Source: an uncultured Phocaeicola sp. (GTDB lineage: Bacteria; Bacteroidota; Bacteroidia; Bacteroidales; Bacteroidaceae). From it: 64,000 nucleotides of DNA. The stretch covers positions 119,632 through 183,631 of the forward strand of contig CALUJA010000004.1 in assembly GCA_944320845.1 (NCBI GenBank), given 5' to 3'. Below are positions 47,776-57,056 of the stretch, piece after piece. Each line of letters opens with the position of its first letter. Position 1 is the stretch's first letter. Under the pieces are notes generated by a model. It searched no databases, was not told where the DNA came from, and worked only from the letters and a program-made list of their open reading frames with translations. A program made the position numbers and the translations under genes.

Positions 47776-47913
47776 TCAGCCCGCCACATCCGAAAGTTCC
47801 GCCATATTGCCGACCGCCTTGTGCTCTGTCACTTCAAAAGCAATCTTATGAGAAACCAAACCGTCGTATACAGCCTGTCTGGCCTGTCTCTTTTCCACAC
47901 GCTCATTCTCCAT
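47776..47913 (-). pseudogene. Truncated prolyl-tRNA deacylase (YbaK/ProX)-like relic
   Basis: A 45-codon frame from ATG 47913 to TGA 47776: MENERVEKRQARQAVYDGLV then SHKIAFEVTEHKAVGNMAEL and SDVAG. It matches the first strand-helix-strand of YbaK/ProX-type proteins that hydrolyse mischarged tRNA, which normally run to about 150-165 residues. The remaining two thirds are absent, so it is most likely a 3'-truncated relic. It overlaps the end of the acetyltransferase gene by 11 nt. Confidence 0.6.
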
Positions 47914-48499
47914 TGTCTATCCGCTTAATCACACGGCAAGGATTGCCCACGGCCACACAATTCGCAGGAATGGAACGAGTGACCACACTGCCCGCACCAA
48001 TGACACTGTTGCGGCCGATAGTGACTCCCGGCAGGATGACAGCTCCTCCCCCAATCCATACGCCGTCCTCTATCTTTACCAGCAATGCATACGTGCGGCA
48101 TATCTCCTGTCCCTCCGACCAGTCCTGCACCATACGCTCGTTTACTTTTGTGGAATGGGTGGCCGTATATATCTGAACATTGGACGCAATCAAGACATTG
48201 CTGCCGATGTCGATGCGATTGTTGTCTACAAAAGTACAGTTCATGTTGATTATCACCTTATCGCCCACGAAAATATGCTTCCCACACTCGCAATGAAAGT
48301 CAATATCCACATGCACGCCCTTGCCCATGCTCCCGAACATCTCATGCAACAGTTCCTGCCTGCGCTCCGTATCCGCGTAGTCAATAGCATTGAACTGCAC
48401 CAGGAGCCGCTTTGTCCGCAGAATCATCTCTACAATCTTCGGGTCTTCGCTTCCAACGAAAGGTTCTCCCGCCATACATTTTTCATATTCCGTCTTCAT
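47903..48499 (-). CDS. Sugar O-acetyltransferase (maltose acetyltransferase family)
   Basis: A 198-residue hexapeptide acetyltransferase. The N-terminal Mac domain (MKTEYEKCMAGEPFVGSEDP) is typical of Maa/LacA. The beta-helix (HIFVGDKVIINMNCTFVDNN, IDIGSNVLIASNVQIYTATH, VWIGGGAVILPGVTIGRNS, VIGAGSVVTRSIPANCVAVGNP) carries the catalytic histidine in TATHS. It transfers acetyl groups to sugars. The start at 48499 is chosen because the 19 upstream residues form a phenylalanine-rich stretch not seen in the family. Confidence 0.9.
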   Translation of the reverse strand: MKTEYEKCMAGEPFVGSEDPKIVEMILRTKRLLVQFNAIDYADTERRQELLHEMFGSMGKGVHVDIDFHCECGKHIFVGDKVIINMNCTFVDNNRIDIGSNVLIASNVQIYTATHSTKVNERMVQDWSEGQEICRTYALLVKIEDGVWIGGGAVILPGVTIGRNSVIGAGSVVTRSIPANCVAVGNPCRVIKRIDNGE

Positions 48500-48593
48500 A
48501 TACAAACGATTTCGCCTGCCCACAAAAATAAAGAAAAAGAAAAAAGACACTTGCATCCTGACAAGAAAAAATTTATCACACGGGCATATAAAA

Positions 48594-48630
48594 CTTGAGA
48601 GGTCAAAGAAAAATCCCCTGACCTCTCAAG
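48594..48630 (-). terminator. Terminator after tRNA-Pro(CGG)
   Basis: CTTGAGAGGTCA pairs with TGACCTCTCAAG (48594-48605 with 48619-48630) and is followed on the minus strand by TTTT. It lies 4 nt past the end of the tRNA. Confidence 0.8.
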
Positions 48631-48633
48631 CTG

Positions 48634-48706
48634 TCGGAATGAGGCGACTCGAACGCCCGACCCCTACGTCCCGAACGTAGTGCGCTACCAACTGCGCTAC
48701 ATTCCG
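48634..48706 (-). tRNA. tRNA-Pro (anticodon CGG)
   Basis: The cloverleaf is complete: acceptor CGGAATG / CATTCCG, the D-arm (GCGCAGTTGGTAGCGC), anticodon stem CTACG / CGTAG with loop TTCGGGA, so anticodon CGG, and a T-arm with GTTCGAGTC. CCA is not encoded. It reads CCG codons. Confidence 0.93.
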
Positions 48707-48850
48707 ATTAGCAATCTTATCTTCTGAATTGCGGTTGCAAAGGTAGGAACATTTTTCTAAACCGCCAAACAAAAAGAGAGAAAATTTTCATGTAATTTCA
48801 AAAACCAAGTCCGATGCTGACAAAAACACGATTTCATCCGGATGAAAATT

Positions 48851-51358
48851 TCAGACGGCCGGCAAATCTGACAGCACTTTCCCAGCTTCGGCCATTGCCT
48901 GACGGGCCTTTTCCTCCGCCTCTTCCCACGATACGGCCTTGCCACGCTTTTCCTCCAGCCACTGGAGGGCGGCTACGGCTTCTTTGGCTTCAATCATGAC
49001 AAAGGTGGGAAGCATCTTGTGGGCCACGGAACACAATCCCCCCATATCGCGGCCTGCAACTGCCTGCTTCATCCTCAGGAGGTTCTTTTCTGTTTCAGAA
49101 GCAAAGGTTCGGATTATCTCCCGCTTTGCATCCGAATCGTCGGCCGAAAAAGCGGTAAGGGAAGCCCAATTATAGATTCCCTTCACCGGGAAAGCCTCGG
49201 CGGCAACAGTTCCGGCATCCGGAAAGTCGGTCTCTGCATGAAAAACCTCCGTCAATACACGCTGCAAGTCAGAGCGATTGAACGGTTTCTGCAGCATGCC
49301 GGCAAAACCTTTAGCCAGAAAATCCGCCTCACTCAGGTCTCCGCGGGCAGTTATGGCCACCACCGGAATCTGCCTTGCCTGCGGCAGATTCATGTAGCGC
49401 AGGTTCTGCAACAGTTCAAACCCGTTCATGGCAGGCATCTGTATATCGGTAAAAATAATGTCGAACGGATGACTGCGCAGCAACTCAAATACCTCTTCCG
49501 GATGCGGACAGCAGACAATCTCCGGACGGCAGCCCTCTCCCTGCGTACCGCGCGGGGCAAGCACACTGTTCAGCAGAGCCTCCGTCAGGTTCATCTGGAT
49601 GCGGTCGTCGTCCACCAGCAGAATACGAAGCGCTTTCCTCGCCCAAACCGCTTCAGGCCTTTGCTCTTCTTCAGCCGCAGCCGACACAGCAGAGACCGAC
49701 AAGGGTATGGAAACAAAAAACGTACTGCCCCGACCGGGAATGCTCTCGACATGAATTTCTCCCTGAAGCAGCTCGACAAGCTTGCGCGTAATAGACAAAC
49801 CCAGTCCGAAGCCTTCCTGTCCCTGTGCGCTGCTCAAGCGGGTAAACTCCTGAAAGATGCGCTCCTGCTCTTCCTGAGTCATTCCGCATCCCGTGTCAAT
49901 GACACAAAACTTGAAAGCCCCGTCCTGAAAACCGAACGAAAGGACAATACGCCCGGATGATGTAAACTTCAGTGCATTTGAAAGCAGATTTTCGGCTATC
50001 TGCCGGATGCGGAAAGAATCTCCCTCCAAGATTAAGGAGGAAGAAAGATTATCTTCCAGGTGCAACTCCAGCCCCTTACTTTCGGCAAGCGGCAGAAAGC
50101 CGTTGTAAATATCGGCAAACAGCTGACGCGGATTAAACGCTACCGGATGCAAATCCATCTTCCCCGCCTCCAGACGGTGGTAATCGAGCAAAGAGGTCAC
50201 CAGCTCCAGCAGGTGACGAGCCGAACTTTTCATGTTTGACAGATAAAAGAGCTGGCGCTTGTCTTTCACCAACCGGACAAGCAGGTCGATATACCCGATT
50301 ATCGACCCGGCCGGTGCCTTTATGTCATGAGTTATGGTCAGCATCAACTTTTCACGGGCCACAAGAAGATTTTCCGCATATTGTTTTGACTTCTCCAACT
50401 CCCGGCGATAATGGGTGCTGCGCGTCAGGTCACGCCATACAACGATGAAGAACACCAGTACCAGAACCACCGCAAGCGTCGCGATAATCCCTACCGTCTG
50501 GGCGGCATGCTGACGGATGGACTGTTCTTGTTGCAGGCGCTTCCGAGCAGCGGCCTGCTCATCCTGCTCAATGCTTTCCAGCAGCTGGTTCACCCTTTTG
50601 CCGAGATTGCTTCCGGCAATATGCAGACGGTGCAGGCGGCTTTCCAATGTGCGCTGATATTCCTGCCGGGTCTGGAAAACCTTGTCGTGTATGCCGGTCA
50701 ACATATTGGCAATCGTATCCATCGGATTGAAAATCTCGTCAATCGTATCGGTATACACCTCCTCTATCACATTATTGACCAGAGTAGAATCATTTTTCCC
50801 CGGAGCAAAGACATCTTTTACCCTTTCAAAAAAAGGCTTGCGCTTGTGACGGATGGTATATGTATTTTGATGAGTGACGACTCTGCGCTGCAAATGCGTA
50901 GCGTTTCTCAGTATCGAATCCTGCTGGGATATCAGACTGTCGAGCTGCTGACGGTAAAGTTCGTCGGTAGGACTTTGTCCCAGTGTCGCCAGCACCAGAC
51001 GCATGTTGCGTTCCTTGCTGCGCAACAACATGCGCACCGTGTCCAAACGGGCCTGCTGAAGCGTGTCGGCAAGCTGCATGCGCAGACTGTCTACCGTAAT
51101 GCCCGCCTCATTCATCGCCCGCTGATAACGCGGATATTCATTCAGCCGCCCCATCTGAAGTGTCTGCCCGATTATTTCGGCCTCATACAGCTGGCTTATC
51201 AGATGGTGGGTAGTGTGCCTGCGACTGTTTACAGCTTCCTCCACTCCCGCCGGTTCGGCAAGCAAAGCCATTTGCCGGTAAATATACCGGACGGCTCCCA
51301 AGAGCAGCGCGACAAGCAGCACGTAACCAAAAGCAACTTTAGTCGAAGTAGACAACAT
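48851..51358 (-). CDS. Hybrid sensor histidine kinase with receiver and HPt domains
   Basis: An 835-residue signalling protein. A membrane segment at 8-25 and a second at about 289-307 enclose a periplasmic helical sensor region with no named domain. Then come a HisKA domain with the phosphorylated histidine in ITHDIKAP (H344), an HATPase domain (NLLSNALKF, DTGCGM, GFGLGLSI), a receiver domain with aspartate in FTDIQMP (D638), and a C-terminal HPt domain with the histidine in VAHKMLP (H780). It lacks the AraC output of classical hybrid two-component systems, so the phosphate must pass to a separate response regulator. It lies 2 nt after a MATE gene. Confidence 0.93.
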   Translation of the reverse strand: MLSTSTKVAFGYVLLVALLLGAVRYIYRQMALLAEPAGVEEAVNSRRHTTHHLISQLYEAEIIGQTLQMGRLNEYPRYQRAMNEAGITVDSLRMQLADTLQQARLDTVRMLLRSKERNMRLVLATLGQSPTDELYRQQLDSLISQQDSILRNATHLQRRVVTHQNTYTIRHKRKPFFERVKDVFAPGKNDSTLVNNVIEEVYTDTIDEIFNPMDTIANMLTGIHDKVFQTRQEYQRTLESRLHRLHIAGSNLGKRVNQLLESIEQDEQAAARKRLQQEQSIRQHAAQTVGIIATLAVVLVLVFFIVVWRDLTRSTHYRRELEKSKQYAENLLVAREKLMLTITHDIKAPAGSIIGYIDLLVRLVKDKRQLFYLSNMKSSARHLLELVTSLLDYHRLEAGKMDLHPVAFNPRQLFADIYNGFLPLAESKGLELHLEDNLSSSLILEGDSFRIRQIAENLLSNALKFTSSGRIVLSFGFQDGAFKFCVIDTGCGMTQEEQERIFQEFTRLSSAQGQEGFGLGLSITRKLVELLQGEIHVESIPGRGSTFFVSIPLSVSAVSAAAEEEQRPEAVWARKALRILLVDDDRIQMNLTEALLNSVLAPRGTQGEGCRPEIVCCPHPEEVFELLRSHPFDIIFTDIQMPAMNGFELLQNLRYMNLPQARQIPVVAITARGDLSEADFLAKGFAGMLQKPFNRSDLQRVLTEVFHAETDFPDAGTVAAEAFPVKGIYNWASLTAFSADDSDAKREIIRTFASETEKNLLRMKQAVAGRDMGGLCSVAHKMLPTFVMIEAKEAVAALQWLEEKRGKAVSWEEAEEKARQAMAEAGKVLSDLPAV

Positions 51359-51360
51359 CG

Positions 51361-52686
51361 TTACATCCCTTTCCTTATCTTATACCTGAAACGCAAGTAA
51401 TACATGACACCGGCCGAAGTCAATCCGAAGGGGAAAGCCATCCAGATGCCCGCAATCCCCCATCCGCATACAAAGGCAAACAGGTATCCCGCAGGCAGCG
51501 AAATGACAAAATATGCGATGAATGCAAACCACATCATGGGACGCACATCGGCTATACCGCGCAACGCATTGGCAAAATTAATCTGCAAACCATCGCCGAA
51601 CTGGTATATCAGAAACGGAATGATAAGTTGCGCCACCATGACACTGACCGCCGCATCGTCGGTAAACCATCCGCCTATATGATTGCGAAGCAGGAAAACG
51701 GGTACGCAGGTTATGACCAACAGACACAGCATCAGATGAAAGCCGCTGTATGCTATCCGCTTCACAGCCGCAATATCCTGCTGACCGAAAAAATTGCTGA
51801 TGCGGACCGACACGGCCGCCCCCATACCATAGTACATCATAAAGCAAACCTGAGACACGGCCAACATCACCTGATGCGCAGCCAGTTCCGTACTGCCCAA
51901 CCACCCTACCATGATGGCACTCAGGCTAAACGAAGCCGTCTCCATGCCCATCTGTCCCGCAATAGGAAGCCCCAGCCGATTGAGCAAAGCAAAGTCTGCA
52001 CGGTTTACCCGGCCGCCATTAAATCCTTTCCGGAACACTTCATAACGGGATGTTCCAAAAAACAAAACAAGGTAGGCCACCACCATCACAATGCGCGATA
52101 CCAACGTAGATATGCCTGCTCCCGTAAGCCCCAGTTCCGGCATCCCTAACTTTCCATAAATTAGAATATAGTTTCCGACGATATTGAGCAGGTTTCCACC
52201 GAGCAGAATCCACATGGAAACTTTTGTGTCCGTAATTCCATCGGTAAACTGCTTGAATCCGTTAAACCAAAGGACAAAAGGCAACGATGCGAGCAGCACC
52301 AAAAAATAAGGACGCATAAAAGGCAGCAACTCTTCCGGCTGTCCCAAACGCCCGATATTCATATAAAGCACAAACATTACGGCGCAAACAACGAGAGCCA
52401 GCAATGAATTCGCCGCCAAACTATTCTTCAAAGCATTTCCTGCCTCTTCTCTTTTTCCCTGCCCGAAAAGGCTTCCCACCACCGGAGTCAGCCCGTAAGC
52501 AAATCCCGTACTGAAAATAATGGCGAGCGTAAACATATTATTGACAAAACTCGCCGCAGCAAGTTCGCGGGTGCTGTGGTGCCCCACCATCAGCGTATCG
52601 GCAAACCCCAATATGATGACGCCTATCTGTCCGATAACAATAGGAAGCCCTAAAGAAATCAAGGCTTTATAATGAGACTGTTTCAT
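51361..52686 (-). CDS. MATE family efflux transporter (NorM-like)
   Basis: A 441-residue exporter with twelve hydrophobic segments in two halves. The N-terminus (LGLPIVIGQIGVIILGFADTLMVGHHSTRELAAASF) and VSVRISNFFGQ are typical of the NorM-type MATE branch. It is in a tightly coupled operon: its start overlaps the M16 protease gene by 4 nt and the histidine kinase follows 2 nt after its stop. The substrate is unknown. Confidence 0.92.
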   Translation of the reverse strand: MKQSHYKALISLGLPIVIGQIGVIILGFADTLMVGHHSTRELAAASFVNNMFTLAIIFSTGFAYGLTPVVGSLFGQGKREEAGNALKNSLAANSLLALVVCAVMFVLYMNIGRLGQPEELLPFMRPYFLVLLASLPFVLWFNGFKQFTDGITDTKVSMWILLGGNLLNIVGNYILIYGKLGMPELGLTGAGISTLVSRIVMVVAYLVLFFGTSRYEVFRKGFNGGRVNRADFALLNRLGLPIAGQMGMETASFSLSAIMVGWLGSTELAAHQVMLAVSQVCFMMYYGMGAAVSVRISNFFGQQDIAAVKRIAYSGFHLMLCLLVITCVPVFLLRNHIGGWFTDDAAVSVMVAQLIIPFLIYQFGDGLQINFANALRGIADVRPMMWFAFIAYFVISLPAGYLFAFVCGWGIAGIWMAFPFGLTSAGVMYYLRFRYKIRKGM

Positions 52687-53942
52687 TCAGTTTCGACTTT
52701 CGGTATGTATTGTTTTTTATAATAAAGCACACTACAATTTTCCGGCACAAAACAACGTGCTGCAACATCCTGAATCTGGGCGGCTGTCACCGCCCGATAC
52801 CGCTCCACCTCCGTATTGATGTCTTCCGCACGCCCCATCAGTTCAAAATAAGCCAGGTTGGTAGCCAAATTCAGATAATTCATATTGTTGAATATCTGCT
52901 CGCTTTCATAACGGTTCTTCACCTTTTCCAGTTCCGACTCCGCAACACGCTCCGTTTTCAACCGCTCCAGCTCTGTCCATACAGCTTCTTCCGCCTGCTC
53001 CAAAGAAACATTTTCCGACGGCTTTCCTGTGACATGCACCAGCCCTTCGTCAAAACTTCCCGATATATAAGCATCTACCGAACTGAAAATCTTTTGTTCG
53101 CGTACAAGCGACTGTATGAAACGCGAGGAACGGCCGCTTGAAAGAATGTCCGTTATCATGTCATACGCGTAATAATCCGCATGACGACGGTCGCACATAT
53201 GGAATGCCATATATAAAGCATCCACTGGAACCGGACGTTCCACCGTCAATCTACGTATCCTGACTTGCGGCAATTCTTCCGGCAGGCAACGCTGAGAGAC
53301 ATTGCGCACCGGTATCCCCCCAAACCATTTCTCAGCCAAGCGTATAGTTTCCTCAAACGAAATATGTCCCGTAACGGCCAATACCGCATTGTTCGGCGCA
53401 TAAAAACGACAGAAGAAATCTTTCACCTCATCCAATGTAGCATTCGCGATATGACTTATCTCCTTTCCGATTGTCGGCCAACGATACGGATGAGTGTGAT
53501 AAGCCATCTCACGCAACAGATGGGAAGCGTCGCCATAAGGCTGGTTCAGGTTGCGCTGCTTGAATTCCTCAATAACCACCTGCCGCTGCACCTCCAGACT
53601 GCGGGGAGAAAAGTCAAGCCCCAACATGCGGTCGCTTTCCAGCCAAAACCCAGTCTCTACATTCTGATAAGGCAACGTGATGTAATAGTTTGTTATATCA
53701 TTGTTTGTCCAAGCATTGTTTTCACCTCCGGCATTTTGGACAGGTGTATCATAATCCGGAATATTTACCGAACCACCAAACATCAGATGCTCGAACAAAT
53801 GAGCAAATCCCGTATGCTGCGGGTCTTCGTCACGCGCACCCACATCATACAGGATATTCAAAGCTACCATTTGCGTAGAGTCATCTTCGTTATGCACCAC
53901 GCGCAAACCATTGGCAAGTCTGTACCGGTTTATCTGAATCAT
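52683..53942 (-). CDS. M16 family zinc metallopeptidase
   Basis: A 419-residue insulinase-type peptidase. The inverted zinc motif HLFEH is at residues 48-52, and the third ligand is probably one of the glutamates in VVIEEFKQR near residue 125. The N-terminal domain is complete and a second non-catalytic M16 domain follows. There is no signal peptide. It overlaps the cyclophilin gene upstream and the MATE gene downstream by 4 nt each, so translation is coupled. Its peptide substrate is unknown. Confidence 0.92.
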   Translation of the reverse strand: MIQINRYRLANGLRVVHNEDDSTQMVALNILYDVGARDEDPQHTGFAHLFEHLMFGGSVNIPDYDTPVQNAGGENNAWTNNDITNYYITLPYQNVETGFWLESDRMLGLDFSPRSLEVQRQVVIEEFKQRNLNQPYGDASHLLREMAYHTHPYRWPTIGKEISHIANATLDEVKDFFCRFYAPNNAVLAVTGHISFEETIRLAEKWFGGIPVRNVSQRCLPEELPQVRIRRLTVERPVPVDALYMAFHMCDRRHADYYAYDMITDILSSGRSSRFIQSLVREQKIFSSVDAYISGSFDEGLVHVTGKPSENVSLEQAEEAVWTELERLKTERVAESELEKVKNRYESEQIFNNMNYLNLATNLAYFELMGRAEDINTEVERYRAVTAAQIQDVAARCFVPENCSVLYYKKQYIPKVETE

Positions 53943-54781
53943 AACACTTCGGCCTTCAGAATACGGATATCCACTACCGGACGGTCTGCACGGCCTGTCT
54001 TGGCATTGCCTATTTTTTCTACCACATCCATACCTTCCACCACTTCACCAAATATCGTGTAGGCACCATCCAGATGAGGAGCGCCACCCACCGTAGTATA
54101 AGCTTGAATCTGCTCTTTCGTAAACTTCAAGGCAGGTTCCTGTGCCGCCAAGTTGCGAGCCTGCGCCTCCAACGTATCCTGCAACTCCAGCAATCCGTCA
54201 TTGTCGCCCGCCCGGCGCATCTTATAGATTTCTTTCATGTGCTTACGCGCCAACTCCTGAAACACACTTTCCACACGGGCTTCGTTCATCTGATTTTCCA
54301 GATTAATCAGCTGGGCTTCGCTAAACTTGCGTCCGGTCACAATATAGAACTGACAGCCCGAAGACTCACGGTCAGGATTCACTTCATCTCCCTGACGGGC
54401 AGCGGCAAGCACTCCGCGCTTATGAAAAAACTTCGGATTAAATTCCGCCGGAACCGTATACCCCACATCGCCGTTCCCCAACAAAGCTGTATCCGCCGCC
54501 GTCTTGCTCTGCGGATCGCCGGCCTGTATCATAAAGTTGCGAATAACACGATGAAACAACGTACTGTCATACACCCCGTCATTCACCAGTTTAATAAAAT
54601 TATCACGGTGCTTAGGCGTTTCGTCATAGAGTTTCACCGTAATGTTTCCCTGTGTAGTTTCCAGACGCACCAGTGTTTCGTTTCCTTGACTCATGGATGA
54701 TTTCGTTTTTTGCTGGCAGCCTGCGCATACTGCCATGCCGCATACTGCCAAGATTAACAATAAAAAAAATGGTTTTCTCAT
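53939..54781 (-). CDS. Cyclophilin-type peptidyl-prolyl isomerase, lipoprotein
   Basis: A 280-residue protein. A lipoprotein signal ends at AVCAGC (cysteine 22). The cyclophilin fold is shown by LETTQGNITVKLYDETPKHR, LFHRVIRNFMIQAGDP and ESSGCQFYIVTG, with an insertion of about 70 residues before the C-terminal YTIFGEVVEGMDVV. Periplasmic or membrane-attached, it isomerises proline bonds during folding. It is the first gene of the operon ending in the histidine kinase. Confidence 0.92.
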   Translation of the reverse strand: MRKPFFLLLILAVCGMAVCAGCQQKTKSSMSQGNETLVRLETTQGNITVKLYDETPKHRDNFIKLVNDGVYDSTLFHRVIRNFMIQAGDPQSKTAADTALLGNGDVGYTVPAEFNPKFFHKRGVLAAARQGDEVNPDRESSGCQFYIVTGRKFSEAQLINLENQMNEARVESVFQELARKHMKEIYKMRRAGDNDGLLELQDTLEAQARNLAAQEPALKFTKEQIQAYTTVGGAPHLDGAYTIFGEVVEGMDVVEKIGNAKTGRADRPVVDIRILKAEVL

Positions 54782-54946
54782 AATCTTATTTTCGTAAAAT
54801 ACGCTCCTTACTTTTTGCCTGAACCCGACATTCCGTCCGACAACCTCTTTTTAAATTCGCTTCAAGCCAAAACAAAAGCAAAGTTAATCAATTTTTCATT
54901 CATGCGACGCTCTTAAATCAAAAATCATCTTTATTCTCCGGATTAT

Positions 54947-55072
54947 TCAAAGGCAAAACAAAGGTTCTGACATATCCCAATCAAAATCCGGAGCTTTCAA
55001 AACAAAAATTTCCAGCCCATATTTATAGGTATTATAACCCGAAAATCCCAAAGTATCCGGCTCACGCCCCAT
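54947..55072 (-). CDS. Possible small ORF or gene remnant
   Basis: A 41-codon frame from ATG 55072 to TGA 54947 (MGREPDTLGFSGYNTYKYGL then EIFVLKAPDFDWDMSEPLFCL). An AGGAGGAG sequence lies just before the ATG, although Bacteroidetes rarely depend on such sites. The composition looks protein-like. It may be the 3' remnant of a lost gene. No function can be given. Confidence 0.3.
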   Translation of the reverse strand: MGREPDTLGFSGYNTYKYGLEIFVLKAPDFDWDMSEPLFCL

Positions 55073-55169
55073 ATCTCCTCCTTTCACACTCTGCAGGAAG
55101 ATGCTTTTTTCAAGTGTCTCCCTGCTTATTTTTTATTGGAATAAACCGGAAAAATTCAATAATACTTCG

Positions 55170-55177
55170 TATCTTTG
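55170..55177 (+). promoter_or_regulatory. Possible -7 box of the fumarase gene
   Basis: TATCTTTG, 34 nt upstream of the start codon. No clear -33 partner at the usual distance. Confidence 0.55.
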
Positions 55178-55211
55178 TACATACGATGACTAACATTTAA
55201 ATTTTAAACTT

Positions 55212-56855
55212 ATGGCAACACCAGAATTCAAGTATCAGCCGATGTTTGAACATGGCAAAGACACAACCGAATACTATCTGCTTACCAAAGACTACGTTTC
55301 GGTAAGCGAGTTTGAAGGAAAACCCATCCTGAAAATCGAGAAGGAAGGTCTGACGGCTATGGCCAACGCTGCATTCCGTGATGTATCTTTCATGCTGCGC
55401 CGCTCACACAACGAGCAGGTGGCCAAGATATTGAACGACCCCGAAGCAAGCGACAACGACAAGTATGTGGCACTCACATTCTTGCGCAATGCCGAAGTGG
55501 CCGCCAAGGGCGTACTGCCTTTCTGCCAGGATACGGGAACTGCCATCATCCACGGCGAGAAAGGCCAGCAGGTATGGACGGGATTCTGCGATGAAGAGGC
55601 TCTTTCTTTGGGCGTATACAAGACATATACCGAAGAAAACCTGCGCTATTCGCAAAACGCCCCGCTGAGCATGTATGAGGAAGTGAACACACGCTGCAAC
55701 CTGCCTGCACAAATCGACCTGGAAGCAACCGAAGGCATGGAATACCGCTTCCTGTGTGTAACAAAGGGAGGTGGATCGGCCAACAAGACCTATCTGTATC
55801 AAGAAACCAAGGCCATCCTCAATCCTGGCACACTGGTTCCCTTCCTGGTTGAAAAGATGAAGACTTTGGGAACGGCCGCCTGCCCGCCTTACCACATCGC
55901 ATTTGTCATCGGCGGAACCTCTGCCGAAAAGAACCTGCTGACGGTAAAACTCGCATCCACCCATTATTATGACAACCTGCCTACCACAGGCAATGAATAC
56001 GGACGCGCCTTCCGCGATGTGGAACTGGAAAAGCAAGTGCTTGAAGAAGCTCACCGCATCGGTTTGGGAGCACAATTCGGCGGAAAATATTATGCACACG
56101 ATGTACGCATCATCCGTCTGCCGCGCCACGGTGCATCCTGCCCGGTGGGATTGGGAGTATCCTGCTCGGCCGACCGAAACATCAAATGCAAAATCAACAA
56201 AGACGGTATCTGGATTGAAAAGCTTGATTCAAATCCGGGCGAGCTGATTCCGGAAGAACTGCGTCAGGCAGGCGAAGGAAATGCCGTTAAAATCGACCTG
56301 AACCGTCCGATGAAAGAGATTTTGGCCGAACTCGACAAATATCCTGTGGCAACCCGTCTGTCACTTAACGGAACCATCATTGTGGGCCGCGATATCGCCC
56401 ATGCAAAATTGAAAGAGCGTCTTGACCGGGGTGAAGACCTGCCACAGTATATCAAAGACCATCCCATCTATTACGCAGGCCCGGCCAAGACTCCGAAAGG
56501 CATGGCATGCGGTTCGATGGGGCCAACCACTGCCGGGCGTATGGATCCGTACGTAGACCTGTTCCAAAGTCATGGCGGAAGCATGATTATGCTGGCCAAA
56601 GGCAACCGCAGCCAAGCGGTGACCGATGCCTGCAAGAAACACGGCGGATTCTATCTCGGTTCCATCGGCGGCCCGGCTGCCATTCTTGCCCAAAACAACA
56701 TCAAGAGCATCGAGTGTGTGGAATATCCTGAATTGGGCATGGAGGCTATCTGGAAAATCGAAGTGGAAGATTTCCCGGCATTCATTCTGGTAGACAACAA
56801 AGGCAACGACTTTTTCAAGCAGATTAAACCTCGCTGCACCGGAAACTGCAAGTGA
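55212..56855 (+). CDS. Fumarate hydratase, class I (iron-sulfur)
   Basis: A 547-residue oxygen-sensitive fumarase of the two-domain FumA/FumB type, which interconverts fumarate and malate using a 4Fe-4S cluster. Cluster cysteines are probably those in [10 protein letters not shown] (near residue 104), [13 protein letters not shown] and the region that follows. The C-terminal domain has [14 protein letters not shown] and GGPAAILAQ. It serves the reductive branch of succinate formation in anaerobes. It is a single gene followed by a strong terminator. Confidence 0.95.
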   Translation: MATPEFKYQPMFEHGKDTTEYYLLTKDYVSVSEFEGKPILKIEKEGLTAMANAAFRDVSFMLRRSHNEQVAKILNDPEASDNDKYVALTFLRNAEVAAKGVLPFCQDTGTAIIHGEKGQQVWTGFCDEEALSLGVYKTYTEENLRYSQNAPLSMYEEVNTRCNLPAQIDLEATEGMEYRFLCVTKGGGSANKTYLYQETKAILNPGTLVPFLVEKMKTLGTAACPPYHIAFVIGGTSAEKNLLTVKLASTHYYDNLPTTGNEYGRAFRDVELEKQVLEEAHRIGLGAQFGGKYYAHDVRIIRLPRHGASCPVGLGVSCSADRNIKCKINKDGIWIEKLDSNPGELIPEELRQAGEGNAVKIDLNRPMKEILAELDKYPVATRLSLNGTIIVGRDIAHAKLKERLDRGEDLPQYIKDHPIYYAGPAKTPKGMACGSMGPTTAGRMDPYVDLFQSHGGSMIMLAKGNRSQAVTDACKKHGGFYLGSIGGPAAILAQNNIKSIECVEYPELGMEAIWKIEVEDFPAFILVDNKGNDFFKQIKPRCTGNCK

Positions 56856-56880
56856 TTGAACCAACCATTTTTTTCAATCA

Positions 56881-56913
56881 AAAGGCATCTCCTCAAAAAG
56901 GAGGTGCCTTTTT
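56881..56913 (+). terminator. Terminator after the fumarase gene
   Basis: AAAGGCATCTCC pairs with GGAGGTGCCTTT across a short A-rich loop (one G-U pair), followed by T. It starts 25 nt past the stop codon. Confidence 0.85.
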
Positions 56914-57056
56914 GTTACTTTCAAACCATAAAAGAAGACATTCAGAATACAACAATCCCATAAAAATATTTGCATTTTTAATTTTAATCTATTATATTTA
57001 CTGCCAAGATAAGGAGCATTCAACCATTATCCACATAACCATTTAAATCTACCATT

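Larger units (their letters stand above)
54782..55211. other. Intergenic stretch between cyclophilin and fumarase
   Basis: About 430 nt. It holds a TAACTTTG -7-like box on the minus strand at 54879-54886, a 41-codon minus-strand frame (listed separately) and the fumarase promoter box. Nothing else was recognised. Confidence 0.55.
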
